The notes: a model not told the origin generated them from the sequence alone. A DNA stretch of 64,000 nt from Candidatus Bathyarchaeota archaeon (GCA_025058315.1 JANXET010000004.1:36924-100923); one strand, 5' to 3'. Counted from the first letter of the stretch, positions 1 to 8,622 are shown. A program made the numbers and translations.

Positions 1-1174
1 GCAGCGGTTCCCCATCTACCTCTTCATCCTCCAGGGCGATGACATCCCTCATGAATTTGCCATGTTCATCCTTAAATCTGAAGACCTGCTTTCTGCCTGG
101 AAGTGTCGCCTTGCCCTCGCTAAGTTTCATTATTGGCTGAAACTCGCCCTTATCATTCATTTTTTCGCTTAGCTTGTAAATTATGTCCACGTATGGCCTG
201 TCAGCGGATGTTCCAAGCTTGGTGCCCACTCCGAAGGAATCTATTTCGGCGCCGCTGTTAAGCAGTTCATCAATCCGGTACTCGTCAAGGTCTCCACTTG
301 CAAGAATCTTAACGTAGTTAAGTCCATTTTCATTAAGCATTCGTCTGACCTTTTTGCTGAGCCCCGCAAGGTCGCCGCTGTCAAGTCTAACCCCCTGAAG
401 TTTAAAGCCATTCTTCTCAAGTTCCTTAGCAGCTTTTATGGCGTTTTCTGCACCCTTTAAAGTGTCGAATGTGTCTATGAGGAATATTGACTTGTCAGGG
501 AATGTTCTTGCAAAGGCCTTGAAAGAGGCGACTTCGTCGCCGAAGAACATTATAAATGAGTGGGCCATTGTTCCGAATATGGGTATGCCGTACTTCATGC
601 CGGCGAGCACGTTGGAGGTTCCTATGCATCCAGCTATATAGCTGGCTCTTGCCACCTTCATTCCAGCGTCAATTCCATGCTCGCGCCTCAGGCCGAACTC
701 AATTACGGGTCGACCCTTCGCTGCGTACACTATTCTCGAAGCCTTTGTAGCTATTGTCGTCTGGAGATTTATGGTGTTAAGGATGAAGGTTTCAAGAAGC
801 TGCGCTTCTATTATGGGAGCTGTCACCCTGATTAGAGGCTCGTTGGGGAAGACCACTGTTCCCTCAGGGATCGCCCAGACGTCACCTGTGAATTTGAAGT
901 TTCTCAGGTAGTTTAGGAAATCCTCTCTGAAGCCTTGTCTTCTTAAATATTCAAGATGCTCATCTCTGAACCTGAACTTTTCAATGAAACGTAAAACATG
1001 CTCCAGCCCTGCGAGGAGCAGGTAGGAGCGGTTTGGAGGGAGCTTCCTCACGAAGAGGTCGAAGGTTGCCGGTTCAAACCTTTTATTTTCAAAGTAGCTG
1101 GCGCACATGGTGAGCTCGTACAGATCCATCAGCAGGCAGAGATCTTCTTCCCTGAAACCCAAATCGCCGTTCAT
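1..1174 (-). CDS. pncB: Nicotinate phosphoribosyltransferase, 3' end beyond the window
   Basis: The enzyme joins nicotinate to PRPP to form nicotinate mononucleotide in NAD salvage. About 391 codons are visible and no stop is reached before base 1, so the C-terminus is missing. I translated this frame by hand. It starts MNGDLGFREEDL and shows family motifs: DLYELTMCASYF near the start, RREHGIDAG, the phosphoribosyl-binding stretch RLDSGDLAGLSKKVR, ILASGDLDEYRI and FGVGTKLGTSADRPYVD. The ATG at 1174-1172 has a GAGGTG ribosome site about 8 bases upstream. The gene lies 31 bases past the stop of the ribonucleotide reductase gene on the same strand, so the two may be cotranscribed. Family assignment is firm; nicotinate rather than nicotinamide as substrate is inferred from the overall family. 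Confidence 0.93.
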   Translation of the reverse strand, partial: MNGDLGFREEDLCLLMDLYELTMCASYFENKRFEPATFDLFVRKLPPNRSYLLLAGLEHVLRFIEKFRFRDEHLEYLRRQGFREDFLNYLRNFKFTGDVWAIPEGTVVFPNEPLIRVTAPIIEAQLLETFILNTINLQTTIATKASRIVYAAKGRPVIEFGLRREHGIDAGMKVARASYIAGCIGTSNVLAGMKYGIPIFGTMAHSFIMFFGDEVASFKAFARTFPDKSIFLIDTFDTLKGAENAIKAAKELEKNGFKLQGVRLDSGDLAGLSKKVRRMLNENGLNYVKILASGDLDEYRIDELLNSGAEIDSFGVGTKLGTSADRPYVDIIYKLSEKMNDKGEFQPIMKLSEGKATLPGRKQVFRFKDEHGKFMRDVIALEDEEVDGEPL

Positions 1175-1205
1175 GACGTTACACCTCGCTTACATCTTTT
1201 CTAAG

Positions 1206-3296
1206 CTAAGGAAACGGGCAAGTTTTCGCGGGGCAACCTCCCGCATACTCTGATTCAGCAGCAACGAATTTCTTTTCCTCCTTTCGCACCTCACCTATGT
1301 ACAATACCTGTTCAGGTTTACATCCATATCTGAATACTGTTACACCTTTACATTTAAGGCGGTATGCTAGTTCAAAGACTTCCTTAACATCCTCAACCGT
1401 AACCTCGTAGGGCATGTTCACAGTTTTGGAAACAGCGTTATCCGTGTACTTCTGGAAAGCCGCCTGCATTCTCACGTGCCATTCAGGCGAGATGTCTAAT
1501 GCTGTGACGAAGATTCTTCTAACATCTTCAGGCACCAGGTCAATCTTCTGCACTGACCCTGTTCTGGCAACCTCCTCCAGAAGTTTAGCATCATAAAACC
1601 CCCTATCCTTCGCTATCAACTCGAACAGCGGATTTACTTCAAAAAGCCTGGTTCCATCAAGCACATTCCTTACAAATGAAACTGCAAAGAGAGGCTCTAT
1701 CCCTGAGGAGCAGCCGGCTATTATGCTTATGCTTCCTGTTGGGGCTATTGTGGTAACTGTGGCGTTACGCATAGCCCTATACCTGTCCTTCCAGATGCTC
1801 TTGTCAAGGTTCGGAAAGGAACCTCGCCTTTCAGCCAGCTCCTCAGATGCCCTATGGGCCTCCTCATCAATGAAGCGCATCACCTTCTCAGCTATGCTTA
1901 AGCCCGTTTCAGAGTTGTATGGAACCCTGAGTTTTATGAGCATGTCTGCGAATCCCATGACGCCTAATCCGATCTTCCGGTTAGCCTTAGTCACGCGTTC
2001 GATTTCCCTAAGCGGATACTTATTCGCGTCTATAACATTATCCAGAAAATGTACAGCGCTCCAAACAGTTTCTCTCAGCTTCTCCCAGTCAATTTTGCCA
2101 TCAACAATCATTCTTGAAAGATTAATTGAACCCAAATTGCATGATTCATAGGGAAGCAGCGGCTGTTCCGCACAGGGGTTTGTGGCCTCTATCTTTCCAA
2201 GCTCAGGCGTGGGATTATGCCTATTTATCTCATCTATGAATATTACTCCAGGGTCACCGCTTGCCCAGGCACATTTCGCTATTAGATCCCAAACTTCTCC
2301 AGCTCTCAGCTTTACGGTTTTTTCCATGTTTCTCGGATTTATTAGCCAATATTCCTCGTTTCTCTCAGCGGCTTTCATGAACTCGTCTGTTATGGCTACT
2401 GAAATGTTAAAGTTGGACAGGAAGCCGGGCGTCTGCTTTGAAGTTATGAACTCTATTATGTCAGGATGGTTAACGTTTAGAATACCCATCATGGCGCCGC
2501 GCCTTCTACCGCCGGCCTTTATTACCTCGGTGGTCACGTCGAAAACCCGCATGAAGCTCACCGGGCCGGAGGCTACGCCCATGGTTGACATGACAAGGTC
2601 TCCCTTCGGCCTAAGCTTCGAGAAGTTAAATCCCACTCCGCCGCCGCTCTTTTCAATCAACGCCATATACTTAACTGCTGTGAAAATGCTTTCTAATGAG
2701 TCTTCAACAGGCAGGACGAAGCAGGCTGAAAGTTGCCCAAGCCGTGTTCCAGCATTGAAAAGTGTAGGCGAGTTGGGAAGAAACTCAAGTCTAGCCATCA
2801 TTTTGTAGAATATTTCTTCGCTTTCTACAGGATCTTCGCCATATTGGCGGTCAACCTGGGCTATAGCCCGCGCCACCCGCCTGAACATTTTCGCTGGATC
2901 CTCAATTACGCGTCCGCTGCTATCCCTAAGAAGGTAACGTTTCCTCAAAACTTCAAGCGCGTTAACGGTGAGTTTGGGCTCCTCTATTCCAAGCCTCTCT
3001 CTAAGTCTTCTTATCTCAGCTTTCTTTTCCCGGTAAGCTTTATACTCTACGGCTACTTTCTCATAGCCCTTATTAATCAGAACCTCTATAATGGCATCCT
3101 GTGCATCCTCAACTGATGGAATAATATTTCTGAAGCGTTCCTCTAAAAGCTTAACCACCCCACGCGTTATTTCCTCAGCTTTTTCTCCATCGCCCAGCTC
3201 CACAGCTAAAAAAGCTCTGTGAACAGCGTTTTTAATCATTGCAGGGTTGAAGTTGACTATTTTTCCATCTCTTTTCCTTATTTTTGCGATAACCAT
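1206..3296 (-). CDS. nrdJ: Adenosylcobalamin-dependent (class II) ribonucleotide reductase
   Basis: Reduces ribonucleotides to deoxyribonucleotides by radical chemistry; 696 aa. Residues 1-90 form an ATP-cone (allosteric) domain. The barrel carries the expected active site: C192 (SACFV) and C386 (ESCNLGS) as the redox pair, and N373, C375 (thiyl radical) and E377 in NPCAE. GGGVGFNFSKLRP lies near 218-230. The tail ends CPAKTCPFP with C688 and C693, the swinging disulfide that re-reduces the active site. No NrdB-like radical subunit is nearby, which fits class II. The enzyme would need B12, so it may be linked to the cobalamin/metal-type binding protein at 10.7 kb (inference). The start is the first ATG of the frame and begins the ATP cone directly. 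Confidence 0.96.
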   Translation of the reverse strand: MVIAKIRKRDGKIVNFNPAMIKNAVHRAFLAVELGDGEKAEEITRGVVKLLEERFRNIIPSVEDAQDAIIEVLINKGYEKVAVEYKAYREKKAEIRRLRERLGIEEPKLTVNALEVLRKRYLLRDSSGRVIEDPAKMFRRVARAIAQVDRQYGEDPVESEEIFYKMMARLEFLPNSPTLFNAGTRLGQLSACFVLPVEDSLESIFTAVKYMALIEKSGGGVGFNFSKLRPKGDLVMSTMGVASGPVSFMRVFDVTTEVIKAGGRRRGAMMGILNVNHPDIIEFITSKQTPGFLSNFNISVAITDEFMKAAERNEEYWLINPRNMEKTVKLRAGEVWDLIAKCAWASGDPGVIFIDEINRHNPTPELGKIEATNPCAEQPLLPYESCNLGSINLSRMIVDGKIDWEKLRETVWSAVHFLDNVIDANKYPLREIERVTKANRKIGLGVMGFADMLIKLRVPYNSETGLSIAEKVMRFIDEEAHRASEELAERRGSFPNLDKSIWKDRYRAMRNATVTTIAPTGSISIIAGCSSGIEPLFAVSFVRNVLDGTRLFEVNPLFELIAKDRGFYDAKLLEEVARTGSVQKIDLVPEDVRRIFVTALDISPEWHVRMQAAFQKYTDNAVSKTVNMPYEVTVEDVKEVFELAYRLKCKGVTVFRYGCKPEQVLYIGEVRKEEKKFVAAESEYAGGCPAKTCPFP

Positions 3297-3410
3297 TTAC
3301 TTTCATTTAAAAATGAGCGAATTATAGATATAAGCTTTGAAAGAGCAGAAAAATTAACTTTTAATGGTTTTCAGAAGAAAGCTGAATTTCTCGACGGGAA
3401 AGATTTGAAA

Positions 3411-3420
3411 GTTTTATATA
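3411..3420 (+). promoter_or_regulatory. Probable TATA box of the aIF1 gene
   Basis: AAGTTTTATA lies centred about 35 bases before the ATG at 3451. With the usual archaeal spacing of about 25 bases, transcription would begin near 3441-3443, leaving a leader of under 10 bases. No Shine-Dalgarno match precedes the start. A leaderless or near-leaderless mRNA is inferred. Confidence 0.45.
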
Positions 3421-3450
3421 CCTCGTTTATCACTGTAAAGATTGAGTGTC

Positions 3451-3759
3451 ATGGCGAATATCTGTTCAGTATGCGGGCTTCCTAAAGATTTGTGTATATG
3501 CGGCGAGATAGAGAAGGAGCAACAAAGGATCCGTATAAGGTTTGAAACAAGGAAGTTCGGCAGGCCAACAACGATAGTGGAGGGCTTAGACGACAAGACA
3601 ACGGATCTCCCATCTCTAGCTCAGAAACTTAAAAGCTTCTGTGCATGTGGAGGAACAGCTAAAAACGGGCAGATAATCCTCCAAGGAGATCATCGTGAAA
3701 AAGTTCATCGCTTCCTAATAAAGCTTGGATATCCAGCGGAAAACATAGAAGTGCAGTAG
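3451..3759 (+). CDS. Translation initiation factor aIF1 (SUI1/eIF1 family)
   Basis: Acts in start-codon selection on the small ribosomal subunit. The 102-aa protein begins with a short Cys motif (ICSVCGLPKDLCIC) typical of archaeal aIF1, followed by the SUI1 domain with KFGRPTTIVEGLD, ACGGTAKNGQIILQGDH and a C-terminal FLIKLGYP. The frame can be extended to a TTG at 3442, but archaeal homologues begin a few residues before the first Cys pair and the TATA position favours the ATG at 3451. It is followed 22 bases later by a small zinc-ribbon gene on the same strand. Confidence 0.93.
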   Translation: MANICSVCGLPKDLCICGEIEKEQQRIRIRFETRKFGRPTTIVEGLDDKTTDLPSLAQKLKSFCACGGTAKNGQIILQGDHREKVHRFLIKLGYPAENIEVQ

Positions 3760-3781
3760 CGCCGCTGGAAGGCGGAGACCC

Positions 3782-3991
3782 ATGGGGATACTGCGGAACA
3801 TGCGCGAGTTATTCGGGAGACTAAAGCATAGTAAACCCGAAAAAATTTACTGTCCAAGATGTGGAAATCCGGAGCTTCAGCTATCCAGCAGCTTGGACTC
3901 TTGGTTAACGCCGGGGAAGTATGTTTGTGAAAAATGCGGGTATGTTGGACCGATAATTATGGAACTTGAAGAAGATAAGGAAAATGTCTAG
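3782..3991 (+). CDS. Small zinc-ribbon protein, function unknown
   Basis: A 69-aa protein with two CxxC knuckles, YCPRCGN (about residues 23-29) and VCEKCGY (48-54), that would bind one zinc. A basic N-terminal helix precedes the ribbon and an acidic tail (ELEEDKENV) follows it. The ATG is preceded by a GGCGGAGA ribosome site. It probably shares a transcript with aIF1. Its last four bases overlap the stop of the convergent TFB gene. Similar tiny ribbon proteins accompany translation and transcription genes in archaea, but nothing here fixes a role. Confidence 0.75.
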   Translation: MGILRNMRELFGRLKHSKPEKIYCPRCGNPELQLSSSLDSWLTPGKYVCEKCGYVGPIIMELEEDKENV

Positions 3992-4926
3992 TCAGGAAGC
4001 TCCAGGTTTAGTTGTCTCTTCAAAGTTTTGTAGCGATTTCTAACAGTAACCTCAGTTACTCCTGCAGCTTCAGCGATGTCCTTCTGGGTTTTCTTCTCAT
4101 TGTTGATTAGACAGGCAATATAAAGTGCAGCCGCAGCTAAGCCCATTGGGTCTTTACCTGCCACAGCCCGCTTAGTTTTGGCATCCCTCAGGATTTGGAT
4201 AGCAAGCCCTTGAGTCTTACCGGAAATTCCTATCCTCTCAGCTATCTTGGACACGTACCCTAATGGATCAGCTATCGGCATCTGAACCTCAAGTTCCCTT
4301 AACAAAAGCCTGTAGCATCTTGCAACATCCTTTTTATCAACCAGGCTGGCCTCAGCGATTTCCCTTAAAGTTCTCGGTGTGCCGCTTCCACGGCAAGCTG
4401 CATAAAGCGCCGCTGCAGCTATAGCCGCGATTGATCTGCCTCTAACCAGCCCCTTTTCCAAAGCTTTGCGGTATATGACGGCTGCTTTTTCCTTTATAGA
4501 TGGGGGAATATACACCTTATCAGATAGCCTGTCAAGCTCTGCCATGGCTTGCGCAAGATTCCTATCTATTGACGAGTGCACTCTGGAGCGGATCTGCCAT
4601 TTCCTTAGACGCCACATTTGAAGCCGCGTGGATAGTGGAAGTTTCCTGCCGAAGGCATCGCGGTCCACCTGGCTTATGGCTGTTGACAAGCCCTTGTCAT
4701 GGACTGAATAGGATGTGGGAACGCCGACACGGCTTCTCGATGCCTTCTCCTCCTGGGTGAAGGCACGCCATTCCGGCCCCTTATCCATCATTTGCTCATG
4801 AACTACAAGGCCGCATTGCCCGCATACGGTTTCGCCTGTGTCATAGTCATGAATAAGGTTTACGCTACCGCATTCAGGGCATCGATCAGCTAGGCGTTGT
4901 CGAACGCCGCTTTCCTTAACACTCAT
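3988..4926 (-). CDS. tfb: Transcription initiation factor TFB (TFIIB homologue)
   Basis: Bridges TBP and RNA polymerase at archaeal promoters. The 312-aa protein has the full order: N-terminal zinc ribbon (C16, C19, C35, C38), a B-reader/linker segment containing GPEWRAFTQEE and FGRKLPLS, and two cyclin-like repeats (about 115-205 and 210-305) with GRSIAAIAAAALYAACR and DPMGLAAAALYIACL. The recognition helix EAAGVTEVTVRNRYKTL sits near the end. A GAGGAGGG ribosome site lies about 11 bases before the ATG. A decayed copy of its reader region lies about 1.3 kb away at 5926-6050. Confidence 0.97.
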   Translation of the reverse strand: MSVKESGVRQRLADRCPECGSVNLIHDYDTGETVCGQCGLVVHEQMMDKGPEWRAFTQEEKASRSRVGVPTSYSVHDKGLSTAISQVDRDAFGRKLPLSTRLQMWRLRKWQIRSRVHSSIDRNLAQAMAELDRLSDKVYIPPSIKEKAAVIYRKALEKGLVRGRSIAAIAAAALYAACRGSGTPRTLREIAEASLVDKKDVARCYRLLLRELEVQMPIADPLGYVSKIAERIGISGKTQGLAIQILRDAKTKRAVAGKDPMGLAAAALYIACLINNEKKTQKDIAEAAGVTEVTVRNRYKTLKRQLNLELPD

Positions 4927-5232
4927 TCCTACTATACCCTCCTCTATATTCGCGGAGAACCGTCACCTTTTCATTTTCCTCATTTCGGAATAGAAGACGC
5001 CATCCGGCCCGCGTGCTTTAACCAGATGCAGCCTACTAATATTTAAGCTTTACGGTCCAGTTTTAAGTAAAACAAATCTTAATATCACCATCCAGATTTT
5101 GAAAAATAAACCGAAACAATTAATTTATCAATTAAACACGCGTGTAAATAGCTGAAAAATCTTTGATTAAGGAAATAGCTGCTGGGTAGATTTACGGCAT
5201 AAGGCTTGTTTGAAGGTCAAAGGAGCCGAAAA
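4927..5232. other. Intergenic stretch upstream of TFB
   Basis: No convincing gene. On the minus strand the leader of TFB contains its ribosome site. The A/T-rich element around 5034-5046 (CTTAAATATT read on the minus strand) could be the TFB TATA box, which would imply a leader of roughly 85 bases. The rest is A/T-rich with no repeats that I can see. Confidence 0.4.
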
Positions 5233-5355
5233 GTGAAGCCCAGGATACTCATGGATCCGCTGAAGAACATTATAGAATTATTAGCCACCTTGGAAAGTAG
5301 AAAGCTGCTGAAACCGTTAAAAAGGTTAGAAAACTTCTATGGAGATAATGACTGA
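5233..5355 (+). CDS. Possible 40-aa small protein
   Basis: A GTG-started frame of 40 codons encodes MKPRILMDPLKNII and then a leucine- and lysine-rich helix ending FYGDND. The case rests on the good ribosome site AAAGGAG about 8 bases before the GTG. The product would be a basic, mostly helical peptide. I recognise no family, and no promoter is obvious. It lies 59 bases upstream of tRNA-Gln. It could equally be chance. Confidence 0.25.
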   Translation: MKPRILMDPLKNIIELLATLESRKLLKPLKRLENFYGDND

Positions 5356-5377
5356 GGGGAAAATTTAATCAAAAACC

Positions 5378-5387
5378 ACATATATCT
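5378..5387 (+). promoter_or_regulatory. TATA box of tRNA-Gln
   Basis: ACATATATCT centred about 32 bases before the mature 5' end of tRNA-Gln, preceded by an A-rich BRE-like run (AAAAACC). The spacing fits an archaeal tRNA promoter with a short 5' leader. Confidence 0.5.
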
Positions 5388-5414
5388 AAGAGCTGAGGCA
5401 ATCCTCTACGGTGA

Positions 5415-5490
5415 AGCCCGGTGGTGTAGCGGACAAGCATAGCGGGCTTTGGACCCGCTGACGGGAGTTCGAATCTCCCCCGGGCTACCA
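5415..5490 (+). tRNA. tRNA-Gln(TTG), CCA encoded
   Basis: Folds as a cloverleaf: acceptor AGCCCGG pairs with CCGGGCT; D stem GTGT/GCAT; anticodon stem GCGGG/CCCGC with loop CTTTGGA (anticodon TTG); T stem GGGAG/CTCCC with loop TTCGAAT; discriminator A followed by encoded CCA at 5488-5490. No intron. The first base is the A at 5415 rather than the G at 5416, because only then do all seven acceptor pairs form. Confidence 0.93.
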
Positions 5491-5687
5491 TATAATCAGA
5501 ACCTACGGTTCCGATACCTCCCTCGTTTTCAATTTCTATTTTTTAAGCCTTAATTCTTGCATAATTGCTTTTTCACAGACTTTTGAAATATTTAAGCGCC
5601 ATATTTGAAGTCCTCGCCAAAGAAAGCCCTCAACCACTTAAGCAAATCTACAAAAAAGTAAGCAAATAAAGAGGCCTAGAGGAGACG

Positions 5688-5925
5688 CCAACCTCAAATC
5701 CATAGCCAAATACAACCTGACTCCTCGACGACTTCGTAGGCGAACTCCAAGCCGAAGACCTCGCACAGATGAAGGGCATCAAGGCACCTTCGAGGCATCT
5801 ACGCAGCTTCCAGCTAAGCATTAAACCCAAAACGCGAGTAAGCAGGATCGACGCACTTAAAGAAATAATTCGCGCTTGTGGATTAAACCCAGAAGAAACC
5901 TAACCAAAGAAGCCTTAACACGCTG
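5688..5925 (+). pseudogene. Decayed coding remnant of unknown family
   Basis: Reading with at least two frame shifts gives a protein-like string: ANLKSIAKYN, then LDDFVGELQAEDLAQMKGIK, then KTRVSRIDALKEIIRACGLN, then LTKEALTRWFR. No single frame stays open. The composition looks like coding sequence, and its helical, basic style recalls the N-terminal arm-binding domain of archaeal tyrosine recombinases, but I cannot confirm this. It directly abuts the TFB pseudogene fragment on the opposite strand, so the whole 5.5-6.1 kb stretch looks like debris. The rest of 5491-5687 shows nothing clear. Confidence 0.3.
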
Positions 5926-6050
5926 GTTCCGATCTATGGATGAGTGCACCCTTGAGCGAACCTACCATTTCCTGAGGCGCCACATCTGGAGGTGCTTTGT
6001 CATCGGAAGCTTAAGTCCGAAGGCACCCTGGTGGCATAGCTTGAGAGTTT
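5926..6050 (-). pseudogene. TFB pseudogene fragment (B-reader/linker region)
   Basis: The minus strand translates to GAFGLKLPMTKHLQMWRLRK, then W, a TAG stop (5962-5964), and VRSRVHSSIDRN. The intact TFB at 3988-4926 has DAFGRKLPLSTRLQMWRLRK, WQIRSRVHSSIDRN at the same place. Identity is high in the core and lost on both sides: neither the zinc ribbon nor the cyclin repeats is present. The in-frame stop replaces a Gln codon. It is therefore a relic of a second TFB copy or of a local duplication, not a gene. Confidence 0.8.
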
Positions 6051-6170
6051 TTAACATTCAATTAGCTTAACAATCATGTTACAAGACACGGCTCTGAAGG
6101 ATAGTTTACGAATAACTACATTAAAGAAAAATGAAATTTACCGGCATCTAGTCATTATTGGTGAATGGTT

Positions 6171-6437
6171 ATGCCGTACATTAAAAAGGATGAGAGGGCT
6201 GAGTTGGATAAAATCGCAGATCAGATTTCGGCTTTGATGGAGAAGCTTCCAGACAAGGACAGGGACGGGTGCCTAAACTACTTGTTTACTAAGACTTTGA
6301 AAGCCATCTACAGGCCTTCGTACCTTAACTACGAGCGGGTTATGGGCTTGCTGGAATGTATACAGCATGAATTTTATAGGAGATGGATAGCCCCATACGA
6401 GGAATCGAAGATGAGGGAACATGGGGATGTAGAATAA
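6171..6437 (+). CDS. DUF6899-type small conserved protein
   Basis: An 88-aa protein starting MPYIKKDERAELDKI, with a central LNYLFTKTLKAIY and a C-terminal LLECIQHEFYRRWIAPYEESK. The MPYI start and the EFYRR..APYE(E/D)xK ending match a small family I know as DUF6899, found in bacteria, archaea and phages; its function is unknown. The frame extends two codons to an ATG at 6165, but the usual N-terminus and the GGTGA site favour the ATG at 6171. It lies convergent to the HtrA gene with 17 bases between stops. Family assignment is from memory of the motif. Confidence 0.75.
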   Translation: MPYIKKDERAELDKIADQISALMEKLPDKDRDGCLNYLFTKTLKAIYRPSYLNYERVMGLLECIQHEFYRRWIAPYEESKMREHGDVE

Positions 6438-6454
6438 TCCATCAGAATCATTTC

Positions 6455-7387
6455 CTAAGGACTCTTCGCCAACAGCACCGTCAACGTGTACCGTACGCCT
6501 CTCCGGTAAATTGTTATTTGAACCTTTTCACCAGCCTTTCTTCTGTATATTTCGCTTAGAAGCTTCTCAATTTTGGCCACTGGAACATCATCTATTGCCA
6601 CAATCACATCGCCCGGCTCTATTCCCGCCTCCTGAGCTGGGCTTCCATCCACGACCCTTGTTACTAGGACACCCTCATCAACGGGAATACCATAATAGTT
6701 CGAGATTCCCCGTGAAAGGTTCAATCCCATTATGCCAAGCCAAGGTCTCGTGTGGAAACCTATGGCCATTATTTCGTTTGCGCAGGTCCTTGCAAGGTTT
6801 ATGGGTATCGCGAACCCAATGCCATGCGCATAGGGTATTATGGCAGTGTTTATAGCTACAACATAGCCACTGGTGTCCACAAGTGGGCCGCCGCTGTTGC
6901 CAGGGTTTATGGCAGCGTCCGTCTGAATAAGGTTCTCTAGGAGTATATTTTGAGACTCAATCGTCCTGTTCAGAGCGCTTACTACACCAGAGGTCACTGT
7001 GGGGCCGCCTGCTAGGCCGAATGGATTACCTATTGCGTAAACCCGTTGTCCAATCCTAAGCTTATCGGAATCTCCGAGCTCAGCGTATGGTAAACCCTTC
7101 CGGTCAACCTTCACCACCGCCATGTCGTGGACTGAGCAGGCGCCTACGATGCGGCCATCCAGCACCTCACCATTCCAGAGGGTTACAGTTATTTGTTCAG
7201 CACCTTCAATCACATGATTGTTTGTTAGAATGTAACCTTCACCGTCAATTATTGTCCCTGAACCCATACCCTTAACTGGGAGAATTTGATAAAAGAGGCC
7301 GTGGACAAGCCTCACAGTGCTAACGTTCACAACGCATTTGCTTACTCTTTCAATGACATTCAAAACTTCTTCATCTTTATAGCTCAA
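6455..7387 (-). CDS. HtrA/DegP-like serine protease with PDZ domain
   Basis: A 310-aa trypsin-fold protease for protein quality control. The catalytic triad is visible: H58 (TNNHVIEGA), D88 (SVHDMAVVKV) and S165 (NPGNSGGPLV). A single PDZ domain follows (about 215-305), with DEGVLVTRVVDGSPAQEAGI and GDVIVAIDD. The N-terminus (MSYKDEEVLNVIERV) has no signal peptide or membrane segment, so the enzyme is probably cytoplasmic, unlike bacterial DegP or DegS. It is separated from the MFS gene upstream by only 26 bases on the same strand. Confidence 0.93.
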   Translation of the reverse strand: MSYKDEEVLNVIERVSKCVVNVSTVRLVHGLFYQILPVKGMGSGTIIDGEGYILTNNHVIEGAEQITVTLWNGEVLDGRIVGACSVHDMAVVKVDRKGLPYAELGDSDKLRIGQRVYAIGNPFGLAGGPTVTSGVVSALNRTIESQNILLENLIQTDAAINPGNSGGPLVDTSGYVVAINTAIIPYAHGIGFAIPINLARTCANEIMAIGFHTRPWLGIMGLNLSRGISNYYGIPVDEGVLVTRVVDGSPAQEAGIEPGDVIVAIDDVPVAKIEKLLSEIYRRKAGEKVQITIYRRGVRYTLTVLLAKSP

Positions 7388-7413
7388 ACGGTTACACCTC
7401 TACATCATAATTG

Positions 7414-8622
7414 CTAAACACTAATGTCTTCTGCTTTTTGCCTTTTAAAGTGAGCGTTAAGAAGCAAGGCAACTGCAACCATCTGCGTGGTAAGAACATA
7501 CATGACCACCGCGTAATAGGGCACATCAAGCGTCGCCATAAGCCCATAAACCACTCCGCTTGCCAACAGCCCCACTCCATAAGCCGTGTTGAATATGCCA
7601 TAAGCTGTCCCCCTTGTAGAGGAGTAAGTAAACTCTGAGACCGCAGCACGATAAACTGACTCCTGCATCCCAACGACTATGCCGAGAAATACTGCAGCAG
7701 CTGTAAGCATGGCAAGGCTTGCGTCTGCCATTGCAAGCAAAGGCGCAATAACCGACAGGGCAAAAGGTAAAATCAGAATCTTTATTCTAAGCCTATCATA
7801 GGCGTAACCTGAGAGCAGCGCTGCTGGAGCATCAACAAGCATCATTACAGTGTAGATTAGAGGCGGAATCCAACGGCTCTCAAGCGGGACTATAGCGTTA
7901 ACCTTGTACAGAATTAGCCCGTATGGAATTAAACCTATGGTGTTTAGAACAACAGCCAACGTGTATATGTAAAAGGGCTTTTCAAACCTTACATTCTTAA
8001 TTTTGCCAATACGCGTTTCCCCAGGCTCTGAAGACTTTCCAATTCTAGCGTAGGCAAGTCCTAAAACTATTAGGAGAACAATGAAGGGAAAGAATAAAAC
8101 ATGAAAGGTCAGGCGGTAATCCCCTCCACTATAGAACATTACGCTGGTGACGAGAAGAGGCCCTAAGACCGCGCCTATCTGGTCTAAGAATTCATGTATT
8201 CCAAAGGCTTTACCGGCGCCGCCTAAATCCATGCCTATAACGGAGATTATGGCATCTCTAGATGGGGCCCTTAAGGCTTTTCCCATCCTCTCAAGCAGGA
8301 TCAGTATTATTGCGGATTCCCAAGCATATGAAAAACCCAGCAAAGGGATGGATATTATTAAACCATACCCGAGAAGCATAAAGAACCAGTATGCCCGCGT
8401 GGCGTCTGATAATACTCCACTTATAAGTCGGAGGGCATAGCCTAAAAATTCTCCGAGCTGACCTGCAAACACCACCACAAAGGCTGATGCCCCTAGAAAG
8501 GCAAGATACCCGGGCACGAGACCTTTAGAGCCCTCATATACCACATCACCCATTAAGCTTACAATGCCCAGAAGGATTATAGCAATATAGGCCTTTCCAG
8601 CTTTAGGTGTATAGCTTTTCAT
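7414..8622 (-). CDS. MFS-family membrane transporter
   Basis: A 402-aa protein with about twelve hydrophobic segments in two halves and the usual central polar loop (about 195-210, YARIGKSSEPGETRIGKI). The first helix pair contains SLMGDVVYEGSKGLVPGYL, and a basic loop follows helix 3 (DATRAYW). The substrate cannot be read from the sequence; drug/solute efflux is the commonest role for such archaeal MFS proteins. It lies immediately upstream of the HtrA gene on the same strand. Confidence 0.88.
   Translation of the reverse strand: MKSYTPKAGKAYIAIILLGIVSLMGDVVYEGSKGLVPGYLAFLGASAFVVVFAGQLGEFLGYALRLISGVLSDATRAYWFFMLLGYGLIISIPLLGFSYAWESAIILILLERMGKALRAPSRDAIISVIGMDLGGAGKAFGIHEFLDQIGAVLGPLLVTSVMFYSGGDYRLTFHVLFFPFIVLLIVLGLAYARIGKSSEPGETRIGKIKNVRFEKPFYIYTLAVVLNTIGLIPYGLILYKVNAIVPLESRWIPPLIYTVMMLVDAPAALLSGYAYDRLRIKILILPFALSVIAPLLAMADASLAMLTAAAVFLGIVVGMQESVYRAAVSEFTYSSTRGTAYGIFNTAYGVGLLASGVVYGLMATLDVPYYAVVMYVLTTQMVAVALLLNAHFKRQKAEDISV

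Noticed and set aside
2182..2808. A 208-codon plus-strand frame inside the ribonucleotide reductase gene
   Set aside because: It is antisense to a fully conserved enzyme, has no ribosome site and no recognisable domains; an overlap shadow.
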